DNA of 64,000 bases, from the NCBI RefSeq assembly GCF_023586365.1, contig NZ_CP097759.1, positions 434,001-498,000 of the forward strand, in the 5' to 3' direction. Below the pieces are notes generated by a model. That model was given only the letters and a program-made list of their open reading frames with translations. It searched no databases and was not told the DNA's origin. The stretch comes from Blochmannia endosymbiont of Camponotus sp. (GTDB lineage Bacteria > Pseudomonadota > Gammaproteobacteria > Enterobacterales > Enterobacteriaceae). Position 1 is the stretch's first letter. Each line of letters opens with the position of its first letter. Position numbers and translations under genes: made by a program. This document shows positions 1-13,154 of the stretch, one piece after another.

Positions 1-1313
1 TCTTTTATGCGATCTACTAAATAACCACTCGCACCACCTGTTCTAAAGCGTTCATTTGTCTTATAACGTACTACGCTTACAGTAATATGTATTTCATCTC
101 CTACCTCTGATTGAGCGGAAGAAATGGAATAAAATCGGGGTTTCATAGGACGCAATACTTGCAATAACTCTTTCGGAGTTATTGCAATTGATACTCGATG
201 CATCATTTCAATTATAGGCGTAGTTAAAATAAATTTATTTAATTTTTCTGAATTGCAGAATAAATCCAACAACATTTTATCTTGAGCAATAGTAGCTATA
301 TTTTTTACGACAACAGAAGTATTATGAGTTAATTCATAATGTTTCTGTAACGCTTCACTAAGAAACATTGGCTCTTCTTTAACTTGTACTTGTTCAGTTC
401 CTTTCAACCTTAATACTTCTAATAACTCATTAATAAGATTAGGATCATTTTCATACCACACTCCTAACGCATCTCCTGGTTGATAATGTAAATCAGAATC
501 AGCAATATCTATCTCCAAATGATGCACATCTTTAAGTGAATCACGGCTAGTAATTTTGTATCGGGCTGATAAACAAGCAATTAATGGATATTCTTTGTTA
601 CATACAGTGTGATTTACTTGTTCAAGACTGCAACTTTTATTATTTTGATTAAATATAGAAGGAGATGTTATTTTATTTTTTAATAAAAGAACTATTTTTT
701 TTCTCCATACATTAGCTTCTTCTTTAAAATCGATATCGACATCGACTCGATCGCATAATCGATGCGCCCCAAGTTCTTCTAATCGGTGATCAAAATCTTT
801 TCCAGCTTTAGCAAAATATTCATATGATCGATCGCCAAAACTAAATACCGCAAAATGAGTATTTGTCATTTTCACTGCTTTATTAGAAAACAAATACCTA
901 TATAACGCAATTGCTTCTTCTGGAGGTTCTCCCTCTCCATAGGTGGAAGTAATAATAATTAATAATGTTTCTTTAGAAATTTTCTTAAATTTGTAATCCC
1001 CAGCATTAAACAACATGACATCTAGATTAATCGCATGAATATCATCGCGTAATTTCTCAGCTAATTGACGTGCATTTCCAGTTTGAGAAGCAGATATTAA
1101 AGTAATTGTTTTATTACAACGAACACCTTCTATTTTAGTGTTTTCAGAAATATCAGTTATTTTGTTAGGTTCTGCAACATTGGCTAATCCCCATAAATAT
1201 CCAGATATCCAAATCAGTTGAGAACTGGACAAAGTAACTAAAAATGATCGAATATAATCTAATTGTTCCGAAGTTAACGGTGTTATTTCATTATGTGCTG
1301 TTTTTTTCATCAT
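1..1313 (-). CDS. cysJ: Sulfite reductase (NADPH) flavoprotein alpha subunit, partial (3' end outside window)
   Basis: CysJ carries electrons from NADPH through FAD and FMN to the CysI hemoprotein, which reduces sulfite to sulfide for cysteine synthesis. About 437 codons are visible from a double ATG at 1308-1313, and the frame stays open to base 1. The N-terminal flavodoxin domain has the FMN phosphate loop SASQTGN (residues 74-80). It is followed by the start of the ferredoxin-reductase-like FAD domain (QPGDALGVW, RFYSISSAQ, GGASGYLVDR). The NADPH-binding part lies beyond the window. Colinearity with E. coli CysJ is good. A 12-bp-arm inverted repeat sits inside the gene at 159-187. There is no strong Shine-Dalgarno. 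CysI would be expected just beyond base 1; that is inference. Confidence 0.95.
   Translation of the reverse strand, partial: MMKKTAHNEITPLTSEQLDYIRSFLVTLSSSQLIWISGYLWGLANVAEPNKITDISENTKIEGVRCNKTITLISASQTGNARQLAEKLRDDIHAINLDVMLFNAGDYKFKKISKETLLIIITSTYGEGEPPEEAIALYRYLFSNKAVKMTNTHFAVFSFGDRSYEYFAKAGKDFDHRLEELGAHRLCDRVDVDIDFKEEANVWRKKIVLLLKNKITSPSIFNQNNKSCSLEQVNHTVCNKEYPLIACLSARYKITSRDSLKDVHHLEIDIADSDLHYQPGDALGVWYENDPNLINELLEVLRLKGTEQVQVKEEPMFLSEALQKHYELTHNTSVVVKNIATIAQDKMLLDLFCNSEKLNKFILTTPIIEMMHRVSIAITPKELLQVLRPMKPRFYSISSAQSEVGDEIHITVSVVRYKTNERFRTGGASGYLVDRIK
159..187. repeat. Inverted repeat inside cysJ (12-bp arms, 5-nt loop)
   Basis: Arms TTGCAATAACTC (159-170) and GAGTTATTGCAA (176-187) are perfectly complementary around TTTCG. 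It lies in coding sequence for ITPKELLQ just before the FAD-binding RFYS motif. It is one of several exact palindromes inside genes of this window. Confidence 0.85.
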
Positions 1314-1927
1314 TCAATTAAACTACTCAATTTTGTTTCATAGAAAACAAATCTTACAAATTGGTAAGAATGCGCATATTTTTAAAAATATTAATATATC
1401 CATGTAACCTATTTTATTTGGGTATTAAATAATATAGGTTACTAACATATATAAATAAATTTAATTTGAAAATTTTTTAGATCTCATTAAAAAACATTTT
1501 TTGAGAATTATTTCTTGTTATTTTAAAGCAACATGAACTGCAATAAAACATAAAATGCATCTACTTCAGTAGAAGTTATTATAGTAGCAATATAAAATAT
1601 ATGCATATAATCAATTATTCAAATTTTTTGAAATTAATAAGAAATAATTTACAACACAATACAATAAAAACGCATTAAGAATTAACTATATTACTCATAC
1701 TCATATATACATTTATATAAGCTCTTGTTTGGTTCATAGCAATAACTATATATATTTTCCATATCAAAAAACACGCAAAATAATTACCTTTTAATTGATG
1801 CTCTATTATTATATAGAACATGCAAACTGTTTCATCTTTTAATTTTTCTATAAAAATGTTCTTTTATCTAATTTTATATATATACTTTTAATATACTGAA
1901 TTACAGCATCAACTATGTGACATCAGT
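1314..1927. other. Intergenic region between eno and cysJ, no gene seen
   Basis: 614 bases of AT-rich sequence without a convincing open frame or RNA gene. It must contain the cysJ promoter on the minus strand if cysJ is not read through from eno. A perfect 9-bp inverted repeat, GTAACCTAT (1404-1412) and ATAGGTTAC (1434-1442), encloses a 21-nt loop. It sits about 90 bases upstream of cysJ and could be an operator or a 5'-UTR structure. I cannot tell which. Confidence 0.6.
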
Positions 1928-3214
1928 TTACTTTTTAAATCTATAAAACACTCCCTTTTTTCCTAACATTTCTTCTATACGAATTAGTTGATTGTATTTA
2001 GCTACTCGTTCAGAACAACGCACAGGTCCAGTTTTTATTTGACCTGCAGATGTACCCACGGCTATGTCAGCGATACTTGTATCTTCAGTTTCTCCGGAGC
2101 GATGTGAAATAATTGTGCCGTACCCCGCATTTTTAGCCATTCTAATCGTTTCTAATGTTTCAGTTAAAGACCCTATCTGGTTGCATTTAATTAAAATAGA
2201 ATTTGCAATATTTCGATTAATACCTATTTGTAATAAATTCATATTAGTTACAAACAAGTCATCTCCTACCAGTTGAATTTTATCACCAAGAACTTTGGTT
2301 TGGTAAGCAAATCCATTCCAATCATATTCGCTTTGTCCGTCTTCAATAGAAACTATTGAGTATTTTTGGGCTAATGATGATAAATAATCAGTAAACTCTT
2401 CAGAAGTAAAAAACTTTTTTTCACTTTTTACGTTATACTTATTGGTAGGCGCATCAAACAACTCAGATGCGGCACAGTCTATTGCTAGAACAATATCTTC
2501 TTTAAAAATATAACCGGACTGTTCTATAGATTCTTGTATTAATTCTAATGCAGTGGCATGAGAATTAAGGTTAGGAGCATATCCACCTTCGTCGCCTAAT
2601 TGAGTGGATATTCCTTTATTATTTAATATTACTCTTAAATTATGTGATATTTCAGATCCCATCTGAATTGCTTCTTTGATGGTTTTTGCCCCAATCGGGA
2701 TAATCATAAATTCCTGAATATCTAAATTATTATCAGCATGCTTACCACCATTAATAATATTCATCATAGGGAGTGGTAATACAAATGTATTTGTTGATGC
2801 ATCATACAAATCAGAGATATGCTGATATAATGGAACATTTTTAAATGCCGAAGCTGCTTTTGCAACCGCTAAAGAAACACTCAAAATAGCATTAGCACCA
2901 AATTTTGATTTATTACTGGTTCCATCTGAATCAATCATAATGGTATCAATAACACGTTGTTGCGTTACATCCATACCTATTAATGCTTTATGAATGGGTC
3001 CATTTACAGCGCTGACCGCTTTTGTTACGCCTTTTCCAAAAAACCGATTGTTATTGTTGTCTCTCAACTCTAAAGCTTCTTGAGAACCAACGGATGCTCC
3101 AGACGGAACAGATGCTACTCTAGAACCACCTTTAATATATACTTCGGTTTCTACTGTTGGATTACCGCGAGAATCAATAACCTCACGTCCAACAATATTC
3201 AAAATCTTAGGCAT
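1928..3214 (-). CDS. eno: Enolase
   Basis: Converts 2-phosphoglycerate to phosphoenolpyruvate in glycolysis; in E. coli it is also part of the RNA degradosome. It has 428 residues (E. coli 432) and aligns end to end. Visible motifs are the N-terminal [11 protein letters not shown], the substrate loop [14 protein letters not shown], the metal-binding region around [11 protein letters not shown] and the signature [12 protein letters not shown], followed by SHRSGETED. The ATG at 3214 has an AGGAAAT ribosome site just upstream. pyrG lies 76 bases upstream in the same orientation, as in E. coli, so co-transcription is likely. Supplies PEP for murein and energy metabolism. Confidence 0.98.
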   Translation of the reverse strand: MPKILNIVGREVIDSRGNPTVETEVYIKGGSRVASVPSGASVGSQEALELRDNNNNRFFGKGVTKAVSAVNGPIHKALIGMDVTQQRVIDTIMIDSDGTSNKSKFGANAILSVSLAVAKAASAFKNVPLYQHISDLYDASTNTFVLPLPMMNIINGGKHADNNLDIQEFMIIPIGAKTIKEAIQMGSEISHNLRVILNNKGISTQLGDEGGYAPNLNSHATALELIQESIEQSGYIFKEDIVLAIDCAASELFDAPTNKYNVKSEKKFFTSEEFTDYLSSLAQKYSIVSIEDGQSEYDWNGFAYQTKVLGDKIQLVGDDLFVTNMNLLQIGINRNIANSILIKCNQIGSLTETLETIRMAKNAGYGTIISHRSGETEDTSIADIAVGTSAGQIKTGPVRCSERVAKYNQLIRIEEMLGKKGVFYRFKK

Positions 3215-3290
3215 TTTTATTTCCTTTGTGAATTAATCTTTATTTGCATACAAACCGAAAAATAATATCATAAATATTGATTCGTATACG

Positions 3291-5407
<2,117 letters not shown>

Positions 5408-5761
5408 TTATACACTGAAAGAAGAACCACAACTACAGGTATTCTTGGCATTTGGATTAATTACAACAAATCGAGCCCCTTCTAATCCTTCATAATAATC
5501 TATAATACCCCCAAATAAATATTGCAGGCTCATAGGGTCTATTACTAAAGTAGCGCCGTTATTTTCTATAATGCAATCATCGCTAGAAATTTTATCGTCC
5601 AAAACAAAACCATATTGAAATCCACCACAACCCCCTCCTATAATATATACGCGCAATTTTAAATGCAAATCACTATTAATTATTTCATTTTCAATGAAAA
5701 ACTTTACTTTTCTGGCTGCAAAATCAGTCAATTGTACAGGAAATTTCGCATTATTATTCAT
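5408..5761 (-). CDS. erpA: Iron-sulfur cluster insertion protein ErpA
   Basis: A-type carrier that delivers Fe-S clusters to apoproteins; in E. coli it is essential for IspG and IspH, and ispH is in this window. The frame runs further upstream (to 5818), but E. coli ErpA begins close to the internal [17 protein letters not shown] chose the ATG at 5761, which has AAGG about 9 bases upstream and gives 117 residues (E. coli 114). The cluster ligands are present: the Cys in [11 protein letters not shown] and the C-terminal CSCGSSF. The conserved [10 protein letters not shown] and [11 protein letters not shown] segments are intact. hemL and clcA, its E. coli neighbours, are gone. Confidence 0.95.
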   Translation of the reverse strand: MNNNAKFPVQLTDFAARKVKFFIENEIINSDLHLKLRVYIIGGGCGGFQYGFVLDDKISSDDCIIENNGATLVIDPMSLQYLFGGIIDYYEGLEGARFVVINPNAKNTCSCGSSFSV

Positions 5762-6080
5762 AATTATCAGCCTTTTATATCGAAAAACTTTATAATTCGT
5801 TTTGCAATAATTAATCAATTTATAATTTGAGCATATTTAACTGTATAAAAAAATCAATCCACTAAAAAATTCATATAATTGCCAATATATGTCATATACA
5901 GTGACATTATTTACAATTTATAAGCATATACTACATAAATAAATTTTATTTTATTAGGAAAAATCTAAATATCATGCTGTCGTATAAGACGATATAAAGT
6001 GTCGTTGGATGTTGTTAGTATAGAATCATATTTCTCTTTTTCCAAAGAATTAATAATTATTTATAGTAAAAATTATTTAT
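5762..6080. other. Intergenic region between mrcB and erpA, no gene seen
   Basis: 319 bases. A minus-strand frame of about 31 codons (5965-6060) lacks an ATG and matches nothing I recognise. The rest is AT-rich sequence without visible structure. Confidence 0.5.
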
Positions 6081-8420
6081 CTATTCGTTTGTATTGTAAG
6101 TACCTCGTTCTTCTACGGTATTTATCAATTGTTGATTATATGAAATTGTTTTTGATTCTTTAAACGACTGAAATAATAATTGCCAATCGTCCACCCATAC
6201 CGGCAAAACCTGACAACCAGTATTTTTGTTGTTGCTATCATGTAATGTAAAATTGCCACAATTATCTATAGCTACGTTCTGAATACCACTAGGTGGTTCT
6301 AAATGTAAAGGAGTGGGATTTTTATGATCTAAATACAAATTATATAGAGTTAATGCGCCATTAGTACCTGTTAATTTAGTTCTTCCATTATTGTCACGTC
6401 CTATCCAAATCACAGTTACTTCTGTGTCATCAATTCCAACAAACCAACTATCGCGAAAATCATTAGTAGTTCCGGTTTTTGCGGCTAACTGAGAACAAGG
6501 AAACTTTAAAGATAAAATACAAGAAGTTCCTCGTGTTACTACTTGTTGCATTGCATATAACGTTAAATAAGCTGCTTGAGGGAAGATAACGCGTTCTGTC
6601 TTAGTAAAATGTTGATATAATACTATATCTTCTTCGTTCATAATATAACAAACAGATGATAAGGCTGAATATTGTCCGCCACTGGCAATAGTTTGAAATT
6701 TTTGCGCGACTTCTATAGGTGTTAAACTAATGGATCCTAAAAGGATAGATGGAAAGGAAGAAATAAAATCAGGCGAAATGCCTAATGTTTTTAAAACATC
6801 AGAAATAGCATCTAATCCTATTGTCATACCTAAATTAACAGTAGGTACATTGAGAGATTTAATAAAAGCATCAATAAGAGTGACCTTTCCTCGAAATTTT
6901 CGATCATAATTTTTAGGGGACCAAATTACTCCATTTGGTTGTTGTAAATGAATAGGCTCATCAGCAATCCATGTATTAAGGTGATATTTATTAGGATAAC
7001 TCAAAGCTGCTAAATAAATCGCTGGCTTTGCTAATGAGCCTATAGAACGACGAGCATGCATAGCACGATTAAATCCATAAAAATGGGGATCAGATCCTCC
7101 TACCATAGCTCGTATCTTTCCACTAAATCGATCTACTACAACTATAGCTCCTTCTAAATCTTTCACATTATAATCATGCCTTAATTTATGAATACCCAAT
7201 TCCATTGCCTGTTCTGCTGCTTTTTGAGAAATAGGATCTAACGTAGTGAATATTTTTATTCCAGAAAAATCATTAATTTGATCAATATTTTGTATTTCTT
7301 CATTTACCATTTGTGTAAAAGCAGGTTGTATAATCAATATCGCATCCTTTGCTTGCGTTCCTAAAGGTCGTTCACTAAGAATAGCACATATTTTTTTATC
7401 AATAATATTTCTATGTTCTAACATTTTGAGTATTAAATTGCGACGTTCCAGTGTGATGTGTGGATTTTTCCAGGGATTATATAAAGACGCGCCTTTTATC
7501 ATCCCCACTAACATTGCTTGTTGATCTATACTTAATTCATTTACCGGTCGACCAAAATAATAAAAACTAGCCAAAGGAAATCCATGAATCTGATCATTTC
7601 CATTTTGACCAAAATATATTTCATTCAAATATAATTCAAGAATGCGGTCTTTACTATATCGATGATCAAAAATTAAAGCCATATAGGCTTCATTAAATTT
7701 ACGCCACAATGATCGGGTATTATTTAAAAATAAATTTTTTACCAATTGTTGTGTTAAAGTACTTCCGCCTTGTACAGTACGACCAGAAAAAACATTTGCT
7801 AAAAAAGCACGACCAATAGAAGATATTTGAATACCATCATGCTGATAAAAATAACGATCTTCAACAGCTAACAACATATCTATTAAGATATCTGGAAACC
7901 CTGATCTTGGTATAAATAATCTTTGTTGCTTATTGGGAGCGTATAAAATAGATATGATCTTGGGATCAAATCGAAATACACCAAAATTATTCTTTGTGTC
8001 TTGATTGTAAATGCGGAGTAATTTTTCTTGATTAAAAAAAAAGGATACATGTATCTCTCCCTCTTCTCCGCTTGGAAAACTAAAAGATCTACGAAATAAT
8101 TCAATATCATTATTATGTACAACAAATTCTCCTGAATGAGTAATTTTAGAGACTTGACGATACTGTAACGCTTCCAATAAATTAATTATATCGCTTTTAT
8201 TATACGCCATATTAGGTTCTACATTGATCATACGACTATAAATAATCGTAGGTAGTCTCCAAACTTTTCCATCAATACGTCTTTGAACCTTCTTATCTAA
8301 AAATATTCCATACACTATAATCAAAATGATAATAAATAAAAAAACACACGTTACAGTATATAAAAAACATAAAGTCCGTTGCACAATGGCAGAATGATAC
8401 TTATGCGGTAATTGATTCAT
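6081..8420 (-). CDS. mrcB: Bifunctional penicillin-binding protein 1b (transglycosylase/transpeptidase)
   Basis: Polymerises glycan strands from lipid II and cross-links peptides in the periplasm. With the ATG at 8420 the protein has 779 residues (E. coli PBP1b 844). Upstream in-frame codons allow only a TTG start at 8468, so ATG is preferred. A short cytoplasmic tail precedes one membrane helix (about residues 14-42). A UB2H-like segment, the docking site for LpoB in E. coli, comes next. The GT51 domain follows with catalytic Glu in VEDRYFYQHDG and QGGSTLTQQLVKN. The transpeptidase has Ser462 (SLAK), SLN and KTGTT (Lys648). All catalytic motifs are present. The C-terminal tail is shorter than in E. 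coli. Confidence 0.95.
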   Translation of the reverse strand: MNQLPHKYHSAIVQRTLCFLYTVTCVFLFIIILIIVYGIFLDKKVQRRIDGKVWRLPTIIYSRMINVEPNMAYNKSDIINLLEALQYRQVSKITHSGEFVVHNNDIELFRRSFSFPSGEEGEIHVSFFFNQEKLLRIYNQDTKNNFGVFRFDPKIISILYAPNKQQRLFIPRSGFPDILIDMLLAVEDRYFYQHDGIQISSIGRAFLANVFSGRTVQGGSTLTQQLVKNLFLNNTRSLWRKFNEAYMALIFDHRYSKDRILELYLNEIYFGQNGNDQIHGFPLASFYYFGRPVNELSIDQQAMLVGMIKGASLYNPWKNPHITLERRNLILKMLEHRNIIDKKICAILSERPLGTQAKDAILIIQPAFTQMVNEEIQNIDQINDFSGIKIFTTLDPISQKAAEQAMELGIHKLRHDYNVKDLEGAIVVVDRFSGKIRAMVGGSDPHFYGFNRAMHARRSIGSLAKPAIYLAALSYPNKYHLNTWIADEPIHLQQPNGVIWSPKNYDRKFRGKVTLIDAFIKSLNVPTVNLGMTIGLDAISDVLKTLGISPDFISSFPSILLGSISLTPIEVAQKFQTIASGGQYSALSSVCYIMNEEDIVLYQHFTKTERVIFPQAAYLTLYAMQQVVTRGTSCILSLKFPCSQLAAKTGTTNDFRDSWFVGIDDTEVTVIWIGRDNNGRTKLTGTNGALTLYNLYLDHKNPTPLHLEPPSGIQNVAIDNCGNFTLHDSNNKNTGCQVLPVWVDDWQLLFQSFKESKTISYNQQLINTVEERGTYNTNE

Positions 8421-10476
8421 AAAAATTATATTATTGATATACGTTACAATACTCAGGTAGATTGACAATCGGTTATAATTTGCTTTCCTGTGATTATACG
8501 TGACAGTAGGTCACATAATGAATCACACAAATCTACAACAATTTATGTCTATTTAAATAAGCAATTTTATCTTTTTTTATAAAATATTATGATTAGTGTT
8601 AAATAATCAATTAAAAACGAATAAATACGCGAGCCATATATATTTATATATATGAACAAATTATATTAATTAATAATTAATTATTGAATAAATAAAATTA
8701 AATAATACCATAAGATATTATTAATGTTTTAAATATTTTAAATATTAATTAATACCAATATTGATATTATCACAATTATAACTTGCTAAGGTATGACAAT
8801 ATTCATACCTATGTTCTATAGATGTAGATACGTCTCTCTTATACAATGCGACTACTTATTATTTACAACCTTTCCAATATAGTATTAAAGTGTTTCACTT
8901 ATTTAAATTTAATATCAATTAAATTTTTTTATAATTTTTAATTATAAACACAATCTAGCAATATTCTGATATCTAATAGCATTTTTATTAAAAACATTAA
9001 ACAATTTTCTATAATATGTGGCTGTTCTTTATGGAGAAGATTTGTAAGAAATATTTTAAATACACCAAAATATCTATAATATGCGGTTAAAAAAAACCAG
9101 CTTATATTAATGTGATTATTGCTATTAGCATTTAGAGTGTTGAATATTGTTTGATATTCAATCTACTTAAATAAATATATTTTTTAAAAATTTATAAAAC
9201 ATCGTTAATGATGTTTGGTAGTATAATCATTTGTTGGTGTTTTACTTTTAAAAAATTTTCGATTTTTTTCTTATTCTATAAAAACAGACATAAATAAAAT
9301 TAAAATAACTCGAGCATGCATAAAATGCATAAACTTGATATTTAATGATCGAATAATTTCAATATCTGAAATTATAAATTTTTATAATTATAACTGAATA
9401 AGAACATGATACGTTTATTGCTATATTGTATAGAATTAACATAGATGTTATTATCATAAATCATTTCTTATATGAATAAGAAATTCTTGTGATGTTGCGA
9501 TGATGCTGTTATCATGAATTTCAGAAGCAATTATTAATCTATAATATTTCTCTAAATGTAGAAATATTTAACATCATATAATAAACTCAACATGTCCACA
9601 ATCATATTTTGTGATATATAAATTCTCGAATATACTTGGCGTTCATACTAATATTTGGATTGCAACTAAAATTAAAAATCCATCATATGTACAGCTAATA
9701 AGATTGGATACGGTACGATATTGAATATAATACATTTAACTTCATATACAATAGCACACATTATTCAATACAATCACCGTCGTACTCTATTGTTACCGTG
9801 ATACTTACTATCTGAAAATTAGTTAAACAATATATATACCATGAATCTTAATACCATCTCACTTATCGTTATCAAATATTTAGGTATGATTTTTATTTGC
9901 CATATTTGAATATATAATCAAAATATTGATATTGTATATACAATACACATGACGATTAAACACAATAAAAAGAAAATTAACATGCATTTTTAATATATTA
10001 TTATAAAAGACCTGAAATATAATTCAATTTTATGATGATATGTATGAAGCTGTCTGATAAAAATAACATTACTAATGTAAATCGTATAATATAATATACA
10101 CAAGTGAGTACTGGTATAAAAAATAAGTCTCTTATACATTTTAATGCGATCATTTAAATTAATGATATCTTATAAAGAATTGGTACAAAATTTATAGATA
10201 ATATTCTTGTAAATATTATTTTTTAATTCTTCATTTCATTATTAATTTCTCTTAGAGAAAAGATCATAAAATGTCATAGAGCCATCATACATTCATTGAA
10301 TTGCTGAATATTGTTTTCCGTAGCAAATATTTTAATTTTTAAAAACAATGACGCCAATATGTTTTTAAAATCATTTTATTCATTATACATACAAACGCAT
10401 GTAAATGTTTTATTACAATATTTATAAAATCAATATAAATATGAACATACTTTAAATACATTAAGGAAATGCTACA
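8421..10476. other. 2 kb non-coding strand-switch region between mrcB and aceE
   Basis: About 2,056 bases with no credible open frame, tRNA or recognisable gene remnant on either strand. mrcB (minus) and aceE (plus) diverge from it, so it should hold both promoters. In E. coli pdhR and other genes lie next to aceE; here they are absent. It contains many short inverted repeats: 8789-8810 (7-bp arms), 9140-9161 (8-bp), 9197-9216 (7-bp), 9370-9389 (9-bp, A/T only), 9463-9484 (9-bp, loop ATGA), 9543-9568 (9-bp) and 10337-10370 (10-bp). Most are weak and none is clearly functional. Confidence 0.6.
8489..8527. repeat. Nested inverted repeat upstream of mrcB
   Basis: Outer arms TGTGATT (8489-8495) and AATCACA (8521-8527) enclose inner arms GTGA (8500-8503) and TCAC (8511-8514) around CAGTAGG. 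It lies about 70 bases before the mrcB ATG. It could be a protein-binding operator or an mRNA hairpin. The spacing does not fit a CRP site. Confidence 0.5.
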
Positions 10477-13143
10477 ATGTTAGAACGTTCATCTGATGAT
10501 GTGGATCCCATAGAAACACAAGATTGGTTAAAATCTATTTCTTCAGTTATTCAAAGAGAAGGTGTTGAGCGAGCTCAATTTTTAATGAACCAAATCATAC
10601 ATGAAGCCTGTAATAATGGCGTTATTATTTCTAATAATGAAATAACAAATGATTATATAAATACTATTCCAGTTGAAGATGAACCAGAATATCCCGGAAA
10701 TCTAGAAATAGAGGAGCGCATATGTGCTGTTGTGCGTTGGAATGCCATTATGATGGTATTGCATGCATCAAAAAAAAACTTGGATTTAGGAGGTCATATT
10801 GCCTCATTCCAATCTTCCGCTACGTTATATGAAGTATGTTTTAATCATTTTTTTCGTGCACGTAATAAACGCGATGGCGGTGACTTAGTATATTTTCAAG
10901 GCCATATTTCACCTGGTATATATGCTCGTGCTTTTCTTGAAGGACGATTACATGAGGACCAAATAAATAATTTTCGCCAAGAAGTAAAAAATTTAGGACT
11001 TCCTTCATATCCTCATCCAAAATTAATGCCAGATTTTTGGCAATTTCCTACAGTTTCTATGGGGCTTGCTTCAATCAGTGCAATTTATCAAGCAAAATTT
11101 TTAAAATACTTGAATAATAGAAATCTAAAAGACACCACTTTGCAAACAGTATACACTTTTTTAGGAGACGGAGAGATGGATGAACCTGAATCTAAAGGAG
11201 CGCTTAATATTGCTGCTAGAGAAAAATTGGATAATTTAATTTTTATTATTAATTGTAATTTACAACGATTAGATGGCCCAGTAATAGGAAATGGAAAAAT
11301 CATTAATGACTTAGAAAACATATTTAAAGGATCAGGTTGGGAGGTGATTAAAGTTATTTGGGGAAGTAAATGGGATGCATTATTACGCAAGGATACAAGT
11401 GGCAAGCTAATTCAACTTATGAATGAAACTGTTGATGGAGACTATCAAACGTTTAAATCTAAAGATGGCGCTTATGTACGTGAACACTTTTTTGGTAAAT
11501 ATCCAGAAACCAGTGCATTGGTAGATGATATGAGTGACTCTGAAATTTGGGCATTAGATCGCGGTGGACATGATCCTAAAAAAATATTTGCTGCTTTAGA
11601 AAAAGCTAAAAATAGTTCTGGAAAACCTGTTGTAATACTGGCACATACTATTAAAGGTTATGGTATGGGTTCTAGTGCAGAAGGAATGAACGTTGCGCAT
11701 CAAATAAAAAAAATTAGCATAAAAGGAATACGTTATTTTAGGGATAGATTTAAATTAAATCTCATTCAAGACGACCAAATTGAATCTTTACCTTATTTAC
11801 AGTTTAAAGAAGGTTCTCAGGAACACATATACTTACATGAGCGACGTAAAACATTATTTGGATACATTCCAAATAGGTTGCAACATGCTACTAATTCTCT
11901 AGAACTACCAACATTAGAGCATTTTCACCCTTTGCTAATACAACAAAGTAAAGATATTTCTACTACTCTTGCATTTATACGTGTTCTAAATATATTACTA
12001 AAATACACTCCAATTAAAAATAGACTAGTACCCATAATTGCTGATGAGGGCCGAACTTTTGGGATGGAAGGGCTATTTCGTCAAATCGGTATTTATAGCT
12101 CCATGGGACAACAATATACTCCTCAAGATCATGATTTACTTGCATATTATCGTGAAGATAAACAAGGTCAGATCTTACAAGAAGGTATCAGCGAATTAGG
12201 CGCAGCAGCGTCGTGGTTAGCAGCCGCTACCTCATACAGTACTAACGACTTTCCTATGATACCATTTTATGTATATTATTCAATGTTTGGTTTTCAAAGA
12301 ATCGGAGACTTTTTTTGGGCCGCCGCTGATCAACAAGCTCGAGGATTTTTGATCGGAGGAACATCTGGTCGAACTACTTTAAATGGCGAAGGATTACAGC
12401 ATGCTGATGGGCACAGTCACATTCAGTCATTAACAATTCCTAATTGCATTTCTTATGATCCAGCATATGCATATGAAATTGCTGTTATTATACAAGATGG
12501 CCTCATGCGTATGTATGGAAGTAACCCAGAAAATGTATATTATTACATAACTACATTAAATGAAAAATATCATATGCCGGCCATGCCAATAGGAGTTGAA
12601 GAAGGTATTAGAAAAGGAATTTATAAGTTAGAATCTTTATCGGGAAAAAATGGCAAAATTCAATTGATGGGCTCTGGCGCTATTTTACGTTTTGTTCGTG
12701 AAGCAGCTAAAATATTATCTCAAGAATATAACGTCAGTTCTGATGTATACAGTGTTACCTCTTTTACTGAATTAGCAAGGAATGGGCAAGACTGCGAACG
12801 CTGGAATATGCTACATCCCATGGATATACCCAAAATACCGTATATTACTACCATATTGAATGATTTTCCCACTGTAGCTGCTACTGATTATATGAAATTG
12901 TTTGCAGAACAAATTAGATGTTTTATTCCAGGTCATCATTTTTTTGTATTAGGCACAGATGGATTTGGTCGTTCCGATAGTCGAAAAAATTTACGACATC
13001 ATTTTGAAGTAAATACAGGTTATGTGGTTACTGCTGCATTAGCCCAATTAGTCAAAAAAGGCCATATTCGCGCCGATGTTGTTCTAAGTGCTATCAAGAT
13101 TTTTGATATTGACCCCGACACAATTAATCCACGCCTAATATAA
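10477..13143 (+). CDS. aceE: Pyruvate dehydrogenase E1 component
   Basis: Thiamine-diphosphate-dependent decarboxylase that passes the acetyl group to the lipoyl arm of E2. It has 888 residues (E. coli 887) and is colinear throughout. The TPP/Mg motif starts at GDGEMDEPESKGA and ends at INCNLQRLDGP. The active-site segments SFQSSATLYEV, HTIKGYGMG and DEGRTFGMEGLFRQIGIYS are present, as is the C-terminal VTSFTELARNGQDCERWN. The ATG follows AAGGAA by about 8 bases. aceF starts 11 bases after the stop, so these are translationally close operon genes. pdhR, the usual repressor gene upstream, is absent, which suggests constitutive expression (inference). Confidence 0.98.
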   Translation: MLERSSDDVDPIETQDWLKSISSVIQREGVERAQFLMNQIIHEACNNGVIISNNEITNDYINTIPVEDEPEYPGNLEIEERICAVVRWNAIMMVLHASKKNLDLGGHIASFQSSATLYEVCFNHFFRARNKRDGGDLVYFQGHISPGIYARAFLEGRLHEDQINNFRQEVKNLGLPSYPHPKLMPDFWQFPTVSMGLASISAIYQAKFLKYLNNRNLKDTTLQTVYTFLGDGEMDEPESKGALNIAAREKLDNLIFIINCNLQRLDGPVIGNGKIINDLENIFKGSGWEVIKVIWGSKWDALLRKDTSGKLIQLMNETVDGDYQTFKSKDGAYVREHFFGKYPETSALVDDMSDSEIWALDRGGHDPKKIFAALEKAKNSSGKPVVILAHTIKGYGMGSSAEGMNVAHQIKKISIKGIRYFRDRFKLNLIQDDQIESLPYLQFKEGSQEHIYLHERRKTLFGYIPNRLQHATNSLELPTLEHFHPLLIQQSKDISTTLAFIRVLNILLKYTPIKNRLVPIIADEGRTFGMEGLFRQIGIYSSMGQQYTPQDHDLLAYYREDKQGQILQEGISELGAAASWLAAATSYSTNDFPMIPFYVYYSMFGFQRIGDFFWAAADQQARGFLIGGTSGRTTLNGEGLQHADGHSHIQSLTIPNCISYDPAYAYEIAVIIQDGLMRMYGSNPENVYYYITTLNEKYHMPAMPIGVEEGIRKGIYKLESLSGKNGKIQLMGSGAILRFVREAAKILSQEYNVSSDVYSVTSFTELARNGQDCERWNMLHPMDIPKIPYITTILNDFPTVAATDYMKLFAEQIRCFIPGHHFFVLGTDGFGRSDSRKNLRHHFEVNTGYVVTAALAQLVKKGHIRADVVLSAIKIFDIDPDTINPRLI

Positions 13144-13154
13144 GAGGTAACACG

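Noticed and set aside
5965..6060. Short minus-strand frame ending TLYRLIRQHDI
   Set aside because: About 31 codons, no ATG, and only a loose resemblance to a helix-turn-helix end. Too short to call a pseudogene.
8489..8527. CRP site upstream of mrcB
   Set aside because: TGTGA and TCACA-like halves exist, but their spacing (7 bases between GTGA and TCAC) does not fit the CRP consensus.
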